A stretch of DNA of 64,000 bases, from positions 2,666,001 through 2,730,000 of the forward strand of contig CM065649.1 of the NCBI GenBank assembly GCA_033220425.1, written 5' to 3'. Both the position numbers and the translations under genes were made by a program. The notes beneath the pieces were generated by a model. That model searched no databases. It was not told where the DNA came from and was given only the letters and a program-made list of their open reading frames with translations. This document shows, in pieces, positions 22,563 through 35,170 of this stretch (position 1 is its first letter; each line of letters starts with the position of its first letter). The stretch comes from Lepraria neglecta. Lineage: Eukaryota; Ascomycota; Lecanoromycetes; Lecanorales; Stereocaulaceae.

Positions 22563-23235
22563 CGGACTGATGAAGAATGGGACTGACGAAAGCATGGATA
22601 TTGTCATCAACGAGCACACTTGAGCGTAACGGCCTACGGCATTTTCATTTTTCAGCATTCAGCGAGCATATTTCAGCCAGCGCATCAGGGTGTATTTTAG
22701 CGGCATTCGGAATTAGCATAGACTCATATCTGGCATGAGGAATGTCAATACTCTGGCGAATATCAAGAGCTGATGATTATAATACAAGACAGATGGGCGT
22801 GCATAGTAATTAAACATGGAAAGATTGAATTGGCCTCCTAGCCCTGCCGGGGCGCAAATGCAGAAACGCATGCTCTTTGCGCTTAGGCGAAGGCAATTGC
22901 TGTGTCGCCTTGATGCGAAATCTTCGCCTCGCTTCGCCTGCTCGCCACAGTCCGAGCCTGTCCTAAAGCTGTCCTTAGGGTTAGGGCTAGACAAAGATCG
23001 ACAAGGTTGAGCGACAAGGCTAATGTTTTTGCCCGGTGGAAGCTTCACCGTCCTTCTAGGATTTTCGATGAACCACGAAGAATATACAACGCTTCACACT
23101 CCCCAACCAACTGCGCATGCTACCTCAAGCTTGACTGCACCTTGTCGATCGAAACCATTTTCCCCTCCCAGCAAGCTGTATACCTTCTTCCGAAACCATC
23201 TTCGTCATTTCCACTAGGCCACCAACACCGCCAAG
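22563..23235. promoter_or_regulatory. hsp88 upstream region with heat-shock-element-like and TTAGGG motifs
   Basis: GAAGCTTC at 23039-23046 is an inverted nGAAn/nTTCn pair. It is followed by TTC at 23054 and 23064 and by GAA at 23070 and 23077, an imperfect run of heat-shock-element pentamers about 160-200 bp before the ATG. Two tandem TTAGGG units lie at 22975-22986, the fungal telomere-repeat word, which in promoters can bind Tbf1-like factors. A short GC-rich inverted stretch lies near 22870-22945. Confidence 0.4.
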
Positions 23236-25823
23236 ATGAGCGTCGTTGGGGTGGACTTTGGTACGCTCAACACGGTTATAGCTGTTGCTAGGAATCGCGG
23301 TGTCGATGTTGTACGTATCCGTTTCCCGAGGAAGATCTCTGGAGGTTACCTGCTAATAGATAACACAGATCACAAATGAAGTCTCCAACCGAGCTACACC
23401 GTAAGCACCATAAGCCTTTCATAACGTTGTAGCCTAGCTAACATCTCATAGATCCCTCGTTGGATTTGGACCCAAAAGCAGATACCTCGGCGAACCCGCA
23501 AAGACCCAAGAAATCTCCAACCTCAAAAACACCGTGGGATCCCTCAAGCGACTAGCTGGGCGCACCATCACCGATCAAGATGTCCAAATTGAAAAAGAGT
23601 TCGTCTCGGCGACCATCGTCGAGATGGGGAACACAGTCGGCGCGGAGGTCACATACATGGGCGAAAAACAAAAGTTTACTGCAACGCAACTTGTCGCGAT
23701 GTTCCTCAGCAAGATCAAAGCTACGGCATCCGCGGAGCTGAAGCTTCCCGTTTCGGATATCGTCATCAGTGTTCCGGCGTGGTTTACGGATGTACAGAGG
23801 AGAGCTTTGATGGATGCAGCTGAGATCGCGGGATTGAAGCTACTGCGGCTGATCAACGACACCACTGCTACAGCTCTCGGCTACGGTATTCCAAGGACAG
23901 ACCTCCCAACGGCAGAAGAGAAGCCAAAGCGCGTTGCCTTTGTCGATATCGGCCACAGCGACTACACATGCTCGATAGTCGAGTTCAAGAAAGGCGAGCT
24001 GGCTGTCAAATCTACGGCTTACGATAGGCATTTTGGTGGTCGAGATTTCGACAAGGCGCTGATACAGCACTTCGCGAGGGAGTGGAAAGAGAAGTACAAG
24101 ATCGATATCAACACGAATCCCAAGGCTCTCGTGCGAACAGCAGCCGCTTGTGAAAAGATGAAGAAGATTTTGTCCGCCAACGCACAGGCCCCGATCAGCA
24201 TTGAATCCCTCATGAACGACATCGATGTATCGGGCATGATGAAGCGAGAAGAGCTGGAGCTGCTTGTGCAACCGCTACTGGAGCGCGCTACGATTCCCTT
24301 GGAGCAAGCCCTCCTCGAGGCCAAGATGAAAGTGGAGGATATCGACTCTATTGAGATGGTTGGTGGATGCACACGTGTGCCATCCCTGAAAGACCGGATA
24401 AGCAAGTTCTTCGGCAAGGGACTCTCATTCACGCTCAACCAAGACGAGGCTGTTGCGCGAGGCTGCGCTTTCAGCTGCGCTATCCTGTCGCCTGTCTTCC
24501 GCGTTCGCGACTTCTCGGTACACGACATTGTCAACTACCCTATCGAATTCAACTGGGAGCAATCGCCAGATATACCAGATGAGGACACCAGCTTGACCGT
24601 TTTCAACAAAGGCAATGTCATGCCTTCGACTAAGATCCTTACATTCTATCGGAAGCAACCATTCGACCTAGAAGCGAAGTATGCCAAGCCTGAATTGCTA
24701 CCCGGAAAGATGACACCTTGGATTGGGAGATTTTCAGTCAAGGGCGTGAAAGCAAACGGAGAAGACGACTTCATGATCTGCAAGCTGAAGGCTCGTCTCA
24801 ACTTACACGGTGTTCTGAATGTCGAGTCCGGCTACTACGTCGAGGATGTCGAGATAGAAGAGCCAATACCCGAGGAGAAGGAAGGAGAGAAGAAGGAAGG
24901 AGAGAAGAAGGAAACAGACAAAAAGGATGGCGAGAAGAAAGACGGTGATGTAAGTTCGGCATTCACTTCATGTCAGCCATCTATGCCTGCCAATGACGTT
25001 TTGAAGACCGCACCCCACACAAAGTTGAAGAACTTTGCCAAAGGCCTTTTCGGCAACTCAAAGCGCCCTTCATCGTCCAGCGAAACCCCGCTAACAGAGT
25101 CTTCCACCCAGGCAATGGAAACAGATCAGCCAAACGGCACTGCCGAGCCCAAGCCCAAGGTCCGAAAAGTCAAGAAGCAAGTCCGGAAGGGCGAGCTACC
25201 ACTGTCGTCCGGCACAGCTTCGATGGATCAAGCTACCAAGGACTCCATGGCAGAGAAGGAGAATTCTATGTTCATGGAAGACAAGCTGGTCGCCGACACC
25301 GAGGACAAGAAGAATGAACTCGAATCCTATATCTACGAGCTACGCGGCAAGATCGACGATCAATACTCTGAGTTCGCCAGTGATGAGGAGAAGGCGAAGC
25401 TGAAGGAGAAGTTAGAGCAGAGCGAGGTTCGTATTCGCCCTGCCAAAAACCCTATATTGCTCATCACAATACTGAAACCTTGTCGAATAGGACTGGCTCT
25501 ACGACGAAGGCGACGACGCAACCCGCGGCGTCTACGTCGCCAAGATGGACGAAATCCGCTTCGTCGCCGGCCCCATCATCGGCCGATATCAAGACAAGGT
25601 CGAGGAGGAACGACAAGCTATCCTCAAAATAGAAGAAGAGAAGGCCGCGAAGAAACGCGCAGAACTCGAGGCTAGAAAGAAGGCCGAAGAGGCAGCAAAG
25701 AAGGCGAAGGAGGGAGAGAAAGAGGAGGGCGAGACGAAGGATACCGAGATGAAAGACGCGGATATTCCCGAGACGGTACAACCAGATGGGGTTGAAGAGC
25801 CCAAGGATACCGAGATGGATTAG
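23236..25823 (+). CDS. hsp88: Hsp110-family chaperone Hsp88 (Sse1-like)
   Basis: Cytosolic nucleotide-exchange factor for Hsp70 and holdase. Five exons: 23236-23310, 23369-23400, 23452-24949, 25112-25426 and 25491-25823, giving 750 aa. The start MSVVGVDFGTLNTVIAVARN holds the ATPase phosphate-1 loop. SVPAWFTDVQRRALMDAAEI, LINDTTATALGYGI, VAFVDIGHSDYTCSI and EMVGGCTRVPSLK complete the actin-like ATPase domain (about residues 1-385). A beta-sandwich follows with a long Glu/Lys-rich loop (about 505-540), then the helical lid (SMFMEDKLVADTEDKKNELE, DWLYDEGDD) and a charged tail with TEMKDAD. The intron at 24950-25111 is exactly 162 nt and has no stop, so retention would give an in-frame form of 804 aa. 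The first small exons split the ATPase start, as in other ascomycetes. Confidence 0.93.
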
Positions 25824-26814
25824 GAGATGAGGGAGTTGATGGGCAAGAAATTGGGATGAAGGATCGGGACGGGACCCAGACCCTCCTACGGAACGATGAT
25901 GACGACCCTAGTATACATGCATAGAGGACTTCACTGCTTGCTCTTGCTATTGATGGGAAGCGTATGATAGACAGACCATTCTTCTACACTTACTTTACGA
26001 AGATAGACGGGAATGCAAATCGAAGACATTAAGCACCAGAGTGTAGGGACGTTGGCAGAGAGTTCAGTAATATTATTGCCTAGAAAGTTGCCTTTGTTGT
26101 TAAGTTATTGCTCTTGTCAACACAGAAAATGTAGGGAGCTGCGATCGTGGCCTAAGCACCTAGACAAACTACCTTAGTATTTCCAACCTCGACGCTTGCT
26201 GCACTGGACTACTCCACACAAATATGATACATGTTGTCTACTGTCTGCTTTCTGCATTTTCATTGACCATCTTTACTGGCTGTATAGTGCTAGTGCTAAA
26301 GACATACGTGTAGAGATTGAGTTGCCGCCATAAGGGACCTGCATGAGACCGTCTCGCACTTGACAGCTGCTAATGCAACTATTCGAAGTCCAGAACCCAC
26401 CATTACTGCACGAGCCCAGCCAGCCAGAGGTTCTGTCAACGCTTTCAAACTTGTGGCTGGCTGAGCCTCCACTTTATGAAACCAATGGACGTCTTGCCGG
26501 CAGCCGTCTGGTCTTATATCCAGACCATGGACGCGTCCAGATCTCTACTGTATGGGCCGAGGCCTACATTCGCCTGGTTCTCCAAGTCTATAACATTCTC
26601 TAAGCGGTGAGCTAGTTCAGAGATTCTCGGTAATTCGGAGTATGTTCTCCTCTTTAACCTGTGCTGTTGAATGTCAATCGCGTTGTTAATCTCTTTTAAT
26701 TAGCATATAGTACGCCCAATTCCCATTAACTTCTCTTTCACCCTCATCGTGCCCTGGCTACTTGGTCCAACCCCTGAGACTACATCTTCGTTGCACGTAA
26801 CACTTACATCCGAA
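25824..26814. other. intergenic, no gene seen
   Basis: About 1 kb. A short frame at 26373-26603 shows no recognisable domain. Nothing else seen. Confidence 0.45.
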
Positions 26815-29671
26815 ATGGCCCCTTCCACAGAGGATTATCTCAACTTGGTGCTTCGATTCCAGATGGACAGAGACAATAGACCAAATATCATCAGCACTGT
26901 TCTAGCAGAGATGAAGAGCTCTCTCACTTCCCAGTGCAGCTGGGAAACCTTACTGATGTCTGCACCTCTGGCTATAAGCTGTATGGGTGGCTGCTTTGTC
27001 GCTTCTGGCTTGAGTCAGGAGAGATATCAATTGAACCAGCCACTAGGAGGGTTCAAGTATCTCAAGTACTAGATGTTCACCCCTGAAGGGACGAGCTGCA
27101 GCTAAAATGACATGTAGGTTCAATCTAGTTCAGGCCAATTTAATTGAGTGTGGCAAGATAGGGCGAATGGCATTGATAGAAACTGAAAGTAGCGCCGGAC
27201 GTATCAGCCAGATATCCAAGGTCATCATGAGCAAGGTATGTGGCATCAATACCGACTTCTAGGGGATCATTGATTGATTCTCTCATCCCTAGACCAACGA
27301 CATCATCGGATTTCTTTCTGATCCGCCATCAGCGAAGAAGATGCTCAAGCCTTCGATGATGCAATTAAAACAGGGTGCTGAGCAATGTCAAGACGTAGCA
27401 GCGAATGTTGATAGGAAGTTCGAAACTTGGCTTCTGAGTACCTGCGAATTCTATGCTGCGTGCGTGCAGAAGGATTCGTCTGAGCAAGAAACGAAAGCTT
27501 CTACTGATATCAGCGCTGCTGTTGAGGGTAGCCGATTGGACTATCAAGCAGGAGCTAGTGCGAATACTGAGAAGGTTGCACATGTGTTCTGGCAACACGC
27601 TGAATACACTACGAACGTCTTCAAGCAGGCTTCTGCGCAAGGCATCGATGGGTACGTACAAACACTTCTGTCTTTAAAATTCGATGCTCTTGCCCCGTCG
27701 ATTTCTCACTGTTTTACACCTTTGAGCATAAACATTAAGTCGTTCCTTGCCCTTGCACTTGAAATACCTAGCTATTCCATACTTTCACCTGCCGTAATCA
27801 TTCCATCTCTTGTTTCTACATTGACGTTCTTGCCATGCTGTATTTCATGTTGCCAAGTACCTCTCATATGACCTGACATGAAGACTTCAGATCGGGTATT
27901 CTCAGTCAACAGATCGTCTCAAACTATACTGATTGCATGACAACCGCTCTAAATGGGGTTCTACCCCCACTCATGTCTACCGTGGTGCCAATCGTCAAGT
28001 CCACGGATGCTACAGCGCTGGCCGAGGGGCAAGCTCTGAAGAACAATGATCCCGCCTACGTACAAGTTATCAAGGACATTGTCTATCTGCATGCTCTCAA
28101 CGTGATATTGACGAGTGGCGCTGGCGGTAGTGTCGATTGGGAGAAGGCTAAGTCCGGCATATATGCAGTGAATGGCATGCTGGGGAATTCAAAAGTGTGG
28201 TTTGACGCGGTAGCGTCAAAGGAACTACCGAGCCAGACGTATACGGCTGTGCTGGCTTCTACCATTGCTGTAAGCAACCCTTCGACGTTTGTTCAGATCT
28301 CATTCTAACACGTGGACAGATCTCAGCCGCTGTAATGGCTGAGGTCACTAAAGGCTCAAAGAGTACTGCCGATGTCCAAAAGTGGCAGAATGATTTTCAG
28401 ACTCAGTATACCGCAGCTATTCAACTATACTCGGTTGCCAAAGCGCTTCCAGGTTGTGCTCCCAATAGGGTAAAAAAATCGAATGGTATAAATGCGAAAC
28501 TTTGCTAAAACATCCTTAGATTCCACTGATGTCCGATGTTGATTCATCTCAAACTTCCCAAAAGCTCGATGCGAAGAGTGTACAAGCGACTACTACACTT
28601 CAATTCGCCACCAATAGGCTCAACACGACGCAACAGATTTTCACCGCTACGCAAAAGACATATGATAGATCTACGGAGCTGCTCACTGATCAAGAAAATA
28701 CGCTGGCAGTCATTAGGGAAAGACTGGTCAAGCTATCTAGTTCAAACTATACCCCGGTGAGCCTGTCACTCCACGTCTCCAAAACAATTACTAACACACT
28801 GGCTAATCTTGTAGAAAAAGATCAAAGCCTTGCTCTTCGAACTCATCAAAGTCATCATTACCATGAAGGAGCAGATCATCATCCTCGTGCAAGGCTTCAA
28901 AGCTATCTCAGCAGTAGTTGATATCGTCATCAAATCTTACACCAACCCATTCCTTGATACCTTGAAATCACAGGACGGAACGGAAACTCCCAAAATCGGC
29001 GACTATACCCTGATAGACATGCAAAGATCTGTAAGACACCGCCACTCCAGATTCCACTTACGCAGCCGCTCACCTCACGAGTAGAACATTCTCAATGCTA
29101 TCTTGACAATTCGTTCCTACGTTGGCGTGTTTAGCGACATCCCAAAGATGTGGAACGCACTATCCGTTGAAATCGTGATACCAGGCTTAACGATGTGCGA
29201 CCAGCTCAGCATGATGGGCGATGGTAGAGAGGAAGCTAGTGATATCAAACGAAAAGCGGATTCCCTACAAGAATTTACTCAGATGTCACTAGAAAGGGTC
29301 AAAAAGACCGTTCGGCAAGTATGTCAACCTCCCTTCCATCTCACTGCTTTTACGTTACAATCAGAAGATTTTCGCATACCTGATTTGACTCATCTAAAAT
29401 AGAACCGCGAAGAAAAGTCCTCTGGTATCAGGGATAGAGTTGATGATGTCAATAGACTGATTGGCCAGCTGTATCCGCCGGCGTCGCCCGTTATGCTGGC
29501 TATTCGGGATGGTGTGGGGCAGGTGAAGGATGCGGCGGTTACGGTGATGGAGGCGAGGGCTAGGGGGAGTGCTTATGTTAGGTTTGGTATGTTTACGTCT
29601 TGATGTTTTATGGGTGACTGGGTGTTGATGATCATGTAGTTGCGAATCCGAGTATCGATGGATCAAGCTGA
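26815..29671 (+). CDS. unrecognised large helical protein, many exons
   Basis: I do not recognise the family. From the second exon on, the model is coherent: an exon ending at 27056, then 27134-27235, 27293-27651, 27891-28269, 28320-28469, 28520-28756, 28815-29030, 29085-29318, 29403-29586 and 29640-29671. All join in phase with good splice sites, giving about 660-690 aa with no internal stop. The first exon is uncertain; ATG at 26815 (MAPSTEDYLNL) is the best candidate. The protein is almost wholly helical with heptad-like stretches (KLDAKSVQATTTLQFATNRL, DYQAGASANTEKVAHVFWQH). One long hydrophobic segment (KALLFELIKVIITMKEQIII to AISAVVDIVI) could be membrane-active or a buried helix. The intron at 27652-27890 is long (239 nt) and pyrimidine-rich. 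No signal peptide is seen. The intact frame suggests a working gene. Confidence 0.6.
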
Positions 29672-32600
29672 GATGGAGATGGGAAAAATTTGGTAGCAGT
29701 TGAGGTAGAGGGAGAGATGGTTGTCTGGATTGAAGGTTGTGATTCTCTTGTGTATGAGAATGTTGAATGGCTTCTGTATAAACATAACCTATAGCCATGA
29801 ATACAGTGATGAAAACTATTCATGCCCTTGGATTTGGTTTCTATCAACGTAACTAAAACGTTACTGTGCATCAACTTCATTCAAAATCCAATATTTGGAT
29901 GGGCTCGAGTTGTGGTCCTTCCGTCAACGATCACATGAACCCGAACGTCATACCCTCTCGATACGCAGGCTGCAAGATCCTTTTCATACCGCAAAAGACT
30001 TAGATCATCACAAACAGTGTCCTATTCCCACCAGGCTCTCGCGTCGTGGGAGAGGCATGGAAGTTTTGGACGTTCCATCAAAATGGTATTAGTTGTGATC
30101 CTAATGATAGTTCTTGTCATATGAACGCGCACAGTATTAGAACCCGAATGGGTTGTGTGGTTCAAGATCAATACGAGACTGAGTATGAATATGATTGTGG
30201 ATGAGCCCGGGACGCAGATTACGCAGAATGACTGTCTGGGATCTTAGGGGGCGGTTGTTGGTGCGTGAGTGAGTGAGGACTGTGGATAAAGATGTAAAGG
30301 GAGATTAGTGATATTAGCGCGGTGCAAAAGGTGTCACGTGCGTCGAGAAGCCTAACCTCAGCTCTTTCACATGGATAGCGAATAAATATTACAACCTTCC
30401 TTACTAAACCTGCTTGGACAGCGTGACAAATTGAGCATCTCCACGGGTCAATAGATCAGAGGGTAGAATAATGAATCTTCCCCTTGTACTTTGTGGTACC
30501 TTGTCACCCTCCGGAGACAATTTCAGAGCCTTTCCAAATCATCCCCTGTACACCGGTGCAGATCTCAACAAACTTGACACTATTTCCGAGATAGTGGGAT
30601 GCGCGCAAGCCCCTCCCTGTAAGTGTTTCCAGTGCAGGGCCCGTGTTTCCTATGGCACCGTGCATCCTTAGCACGGAGAGATAAACAATGGGACATGTGA
30701 TGATCGAGATGGCTAGGTTTCAGCCAAAGAACAACATCAACTAGGGAATTCATGTATAGAGAGGATATGTAGCGGAATTGCCTGGTAGGATCAAATAAGT
30801 GCCGCGTACATTGCAAAGAATACATGCGGGACTATCACATGCGTCAACGCCATGAATCCCCAAAGGATCTGAATGCTGGTAAAATCCAAGTCCCAAACGT
30901 AAGGGAAGCAAGTATTGCCCTGATAAGCTCCCTCCGGCGCCTAGGGTGCCGCACGATTGCGGCGGTGCGCCAAAACCTATCTTGGCTGTATGAGCTGAAA
31001 GACCGACCAGAACAAGAACCTCTCAGGAAGATACAGAGAGGAAAGCTGGCGATCAGTCCGCCGGGAAAGCATCAGTGGCGATTTCACACCAGCGTAAGCT
31101 CGTCCGGGCAAACCTACTCGACAGGAGCTGAGTTGGACTGCCGTAGGTGAAATCGCTAAGACCGGGGGCTCAGGATCATTGAGAACAGGCACACCCACAG
31201 AATAAGAGCCGAGAACCGCTCTCGGTACGTATCACGGAACAGAGGTGCTCAGGATTCTCAGGCCATCCGAGACCTTGATCGATGAGAGCCAGCCAGCCTT
31301 TTTCATTAGGTACCAGAGATTACTAAGAGGAAGTTTTTGACAGTAACCAATGTTGATCTTCCTGCCCTAGGATGACTCGCTTCTATTATCTTTCATGCTA
31401 ACGACGATTTTGGGGCATCGCCCAGTGCTCATTCTGGGGACGGGAGTCGATTGTTCACAGGTGTGAGTATTCACATCGTGGACAACTCGCAATAGGGCTG
31501 TATAGATTCTGGTGGTTCCAGCGTCGAGGGCACACTTGTAACGCTCTCCGAAGGAGCAATTCTCGATGCCGATTAGGCACTAGTCAACTCAGGATTGTAA
31601 ATTAGTATGGAGGATCACCATGAGAAGCTATGGATCGTACAGTCGCCGGAGACAAATTGAATCGCAGCCGTTACTGATGTCTACAGATACTATCTAACCG
31701 TCATATCACATTGCTACTATCAACGCTGATAGTCCGCCTCTACGACTCACTCGGATCCACATTACGCTTTTTAAACTCAATCATAGGACCTTCGTGGATA
31801 GCCACAAATTTGTCCCAGCACTGAAATTCCTCCTGGCGAGCTCGATCTTCACCTAACCTCGGACAGCTCTCCCATCAAGCGCTTCCCGCTGACTTCGCAA
31901 CACCAATACCATAAGTGCAAGGGCAACGAATTCTTGAGCGGCTATGCCGTATGGCATCTTGAGGTAGTTCTGTGTGGGGATTGTGCTCAAAAAAAATAGT
32001 AAGCGTGCGTATAATGATGCACTGCAATACGACAAGACGAACTTACGTAGAATCTTGAGTGTTTTTTGAATTGACTGGGAGGGCTATAGGAGCGAAATGC
32101 CGAGAACTGGGTGACGCAATAGCCTCGCCAATTGTTTCTTGAAGCTCGGTAGGGATGGAGTTGTACCACACCATCCTTTTCCCAACGTCTAGTGACATTA
32201 AGGTTAAGGTACTGTAGAGGCAGGAGCTGAAAAAACAGGAGAAGATCTTCTCCATCCTTCGTTTTGAGCGATCGGTAATACGGCCTGCAGCTTCATGGCA
32301 CGGCTGGGAATAAGGGTAGGATTTACTTCAACGCAACGATGGCACGAAAACCGTCACCAAATAGAGAGCCTTATTTCCCCTTATCAGCTCATCGTCCGGA
32401 ATGGGGACGGATCGTTCTGAGCCTTAACTTTGATTTAGTCAGCGAATCGGCGCTATCTTCGGGGATTTATGGAAGTGTTTCTCTAGCACAGGAATGTGGA
32501 GTACTATCCATGCACGTCAGCCGCTTCCTAGGCTCAAAGATGGTGAGTTACTCTATGGGATCGAATCAAACCCTAAATTACGAGTACTAGTGTAAGAATT

Positions 32601-33269
32601 GGACACTGTTACAAAACACAGCAGGTGGTCTGGAAATTAAATACAGGATCACAAATGAATGGAAGACCACAAAGAGAGCAATCAAAGGAACACCTAAAAA
32701 CGGCCTATGTACTAGCTATTAATCGAATGCACAATCTAATCTAGCCAACTTCCCGAGTCTTCAAGACTAGCACGTTCAACGCAGCTTGAACGCCGGTCAT
32801 GCTGAAGCAAAGCCTCTGGTGACGAGTATGTCCTTGTTCGTCGCTATCGGCGAGTCAGCTTTCTATTGACTCTTAACGTCTGTCACCGTCCCTAAGCGGG
32901 TGTATGGGCCCTCACAACTTGCACTCCCATGATCGTCTCTAGTATTGCCCCACGATCTGTTTTCGCAGCTCTTGACATGCTTGAGTTCCGTGGATTTGCT
33001 CCCGTATACTTTCGAGGTTGCTTTAGTAACTCTCTCGCTGGAACGGCAACCACGGTATCGATTCCAAAGTGGTCTGTATGTGGGCAAACAAGCCGAAAAT
33101 ACGCCCACGCAGCATTCTACTGCTGATATTGTGGCACCGTCGACGTCGTCATTTGTTGCTAGTTAGGACCATCTGACATTTAGCCTGGAGCTAGGGGTAC
33201 GTACAGCTTGGATCGGTTGAGCCAACTTGTTTGACATAGAAAAGCCGAACTATGCTAATGATACAAACA
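29672..33269. other. long gene-poor stretch
   Basis: About 3.6 kb with no gene I can support. A minus-strand frame at 32043-32255 (containing KRMVWYNSIPTELQETIGEA) followed by 31853-32035 (IPTQNYLKMPYGIAAQEFVA) looks protein-like. It may be a two-exon remnant, but no family is recognised and no splice pair of normal length joins them. Frames near 30824-31150 show nothing recognisable. Confidence 0.45.
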
Positions 33270-34099
33270 CTAAATCTGATCAGTACAAGGCCCATAGTCA
33301 TTAATTGTAGGTTTAACAAACAGTCCACCCAAGGAGAACATGATCATCAACATCCACTTGCGAGATGCTGACACGTTCAGCTTCCACAGCAATGGCATAG
33401 GGAGGACAAGCATAATGACATCCGTGACGATGTTGACGATACCCATGGCCAGAACCAAAGTGCCATAGGGGACGCATTTGCCGGTTTCACTACGGTCCCA
33501 GGCGGAACTGATTGGCACGCACTGGAAGATGTCGACGAAGACCTGAGTCAGGCTGTAAGCGACAAAAAACCCGCCCAGAACGATCAAGATGCGCTTGAAC
33601 CACAGCTGGGGAAAGATTCGGTGGTATAGAAACAGAATTGACAGCTTGATGGCAATAACGCTGACATTGTAGAAGCTTTCCGCAATGATGACAGTCTAAA
33701 GAGAGTTAACATGTGAGTCAGTTTTGCTGTGAAGGGCTGGAAGCTGAGCGTCTGCATACTATAGTAAACCCTTTGACATTCGTGATTAGAATGGAATGTT
33801 TCCCTATGCCATATTTCACAGTCATGGAGTAGCTTATGACATATGCTGTGGTAAGAATCTATACCCAGTCAGCTTTCTCTTCTCTACTGGCGACTGGCTC
33901 TATGTACCAGACCACCAACTATCCACCAGTCATCTGCTTTCAGCTTTGTCTTAGCTATGCGACGGGATTCGAATCTGAGGACAACGGCCACAATAGCGGC
34001 AATTGTGAAAATGATATTTGGGGCGATGACAGTGGCCCTTCTATCATCGCCTAAGTGTGTTTCCTGGTACACAATCTCGGCCGCGGATGGAGTCGCCAT
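33270..34099 (-). pseudogene. fungal rhodopsin-like integral membrane protein, truncated
   Basis: The family has seven membrane helices and is about 350-400 aa long; some members are Pth11-like receptors. Three exons are visible: about 33916-34099 (MATPSAAEIVYQETHLGDDR, then IIFTIAAIVAVVLRF and KADDWWIV), 33760-33845 (YVISYSMTVKYGIGKHS) and one from 33695 down (TVIIAESFYNVSVIAIKLSI, FLYHRIFP, then CVPISSAWDRSETGKCVP and NIVTDVIMLVLPMPLLWKL). The conserved FSLGGL is followed by a few unrelated residues and a stop. The last helices and the cytoplasmic tail are missing, and no further exon is found down to 32.9 kb. About 220 residues remain. It is either a 3'-deleted gene or one whose last exons are too decayed to see. 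Confidence 0.65.
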
Positions 34100-35170
34100 G
34101 TAGTGCACTACAGATGTAAGAGAATATAATATTATCCGCGTGTCAACGACGACAGTTGGTAGTCCTAATCCTGTTGGTTGAGAAAGATTTATCGAGGAGC
34201 CTAGAAGGAGGCAAGTCGATTAAAACATGAAAGCTGCTGCGAAATTACCTAGGTCCTCTAGAACAATTACACGAGGTATACATAGTATCGACAGTAATTT
34301 TAGTATCATTCGCCTTGGGTGATAGCACGATGTGTATTTAGGGCAAAGGCACAACGGGCGTTAATGTTGCCCATTACGTCTAGCTGGAAGCTGTCAGCAA
34401 GCATAAGAGTGTGAGGTAATTATTTCATGCATCACAAATCCTTCAGCGGAAATAGGCATTGCTTTTTGGGGAACGATATACCGAGCTCCGCGGATGTGCA
34501 GGATTGGACTGCCCGGCTGGTTGTAACCTCGGGTACCTTGAAAGATACTTGATTTCATAGTACATTAAACTACGAAACAACGTGGCATGGAATACGTTGC
34601 CTTTGGAAAAGGGTATTATGCCACTGCGCTTGCGGAGCTCCTGACTTTGTCACTGGCTAGCAGAAGCTCGCTCAGCTCCGTGTTCGCTCCTGCAAAGCCC
34701 ATCTCGTCATTTCCCGGTACACTACATTGCAACTGATTTACCGCTGTGTATAACATTGTCAGCCATCGTATCCTTTCTCGAAACGAGGGGTGCGGTTGGT
34801 GAGATTTTGGCTCCGGCTAGAGTGCTAGCAATAGCGGATCGCGACTACGTTAGCTAACATGCTTTCCAAGGTCACACGAAACGTGCAATCATACCTCGAG
34901 TGGTGAATCGTGCCACCATGGATGTATTAGTTGCTACTGGAGAGGAGCGGCCATTTCCCTCTCAGCCCACTTCAAACATTTCCTTATCGAAGGTTGCAAA
35001 TTGACATCTTCAGTTCGTTTGGCTCTGAAAAATTTGGTGTAGCACCTTGTTCCACGAAGACAACCTCATGACTAAGAATAGTACGATGCACCAAGTACCA
35101 CAGCCCGCAGCAGTTCAAACGTCTTTGAGGGAGGCTGACATGAATAAAGCAACGGTCATTCATCTTCCAC
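34100..35170. other. intergenic, no gene seen
   Basis: About 1.07 kb. AT-rich near 34110-34450. The start of the UbiA gene should lie at the right end but is not clear. No repeat or RNA gene seen. Confidence 0.45.

Noticed and set aside
23840-24658. Several minus-strand open frames of 77-171 codons within hsp88
   Set aside because: Shadows of the chaperone frame; no recognisable domain of their own.
26862-26875. ATGGACAGAGAC resembling the repeat word ATGGACAGATTG
   Set aside because: Lies in or near the first exon of the helical protein with no other repeat words around.
29672-33269. Retroelement or large transposon in the gene-poor stretch
   Set aside because: No reverse transcriptase, integrase or transposase motif and no long terminal repeat seen by eye in any frame.
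33696-33759. Rhodopsin-like intron with GTGAGTCAGTTTTGCTGTG, similar to the 3' part of introner 1
   Set aside because: Only 64 nt and the match is mostly the common branch-site context; too short to claim membership.
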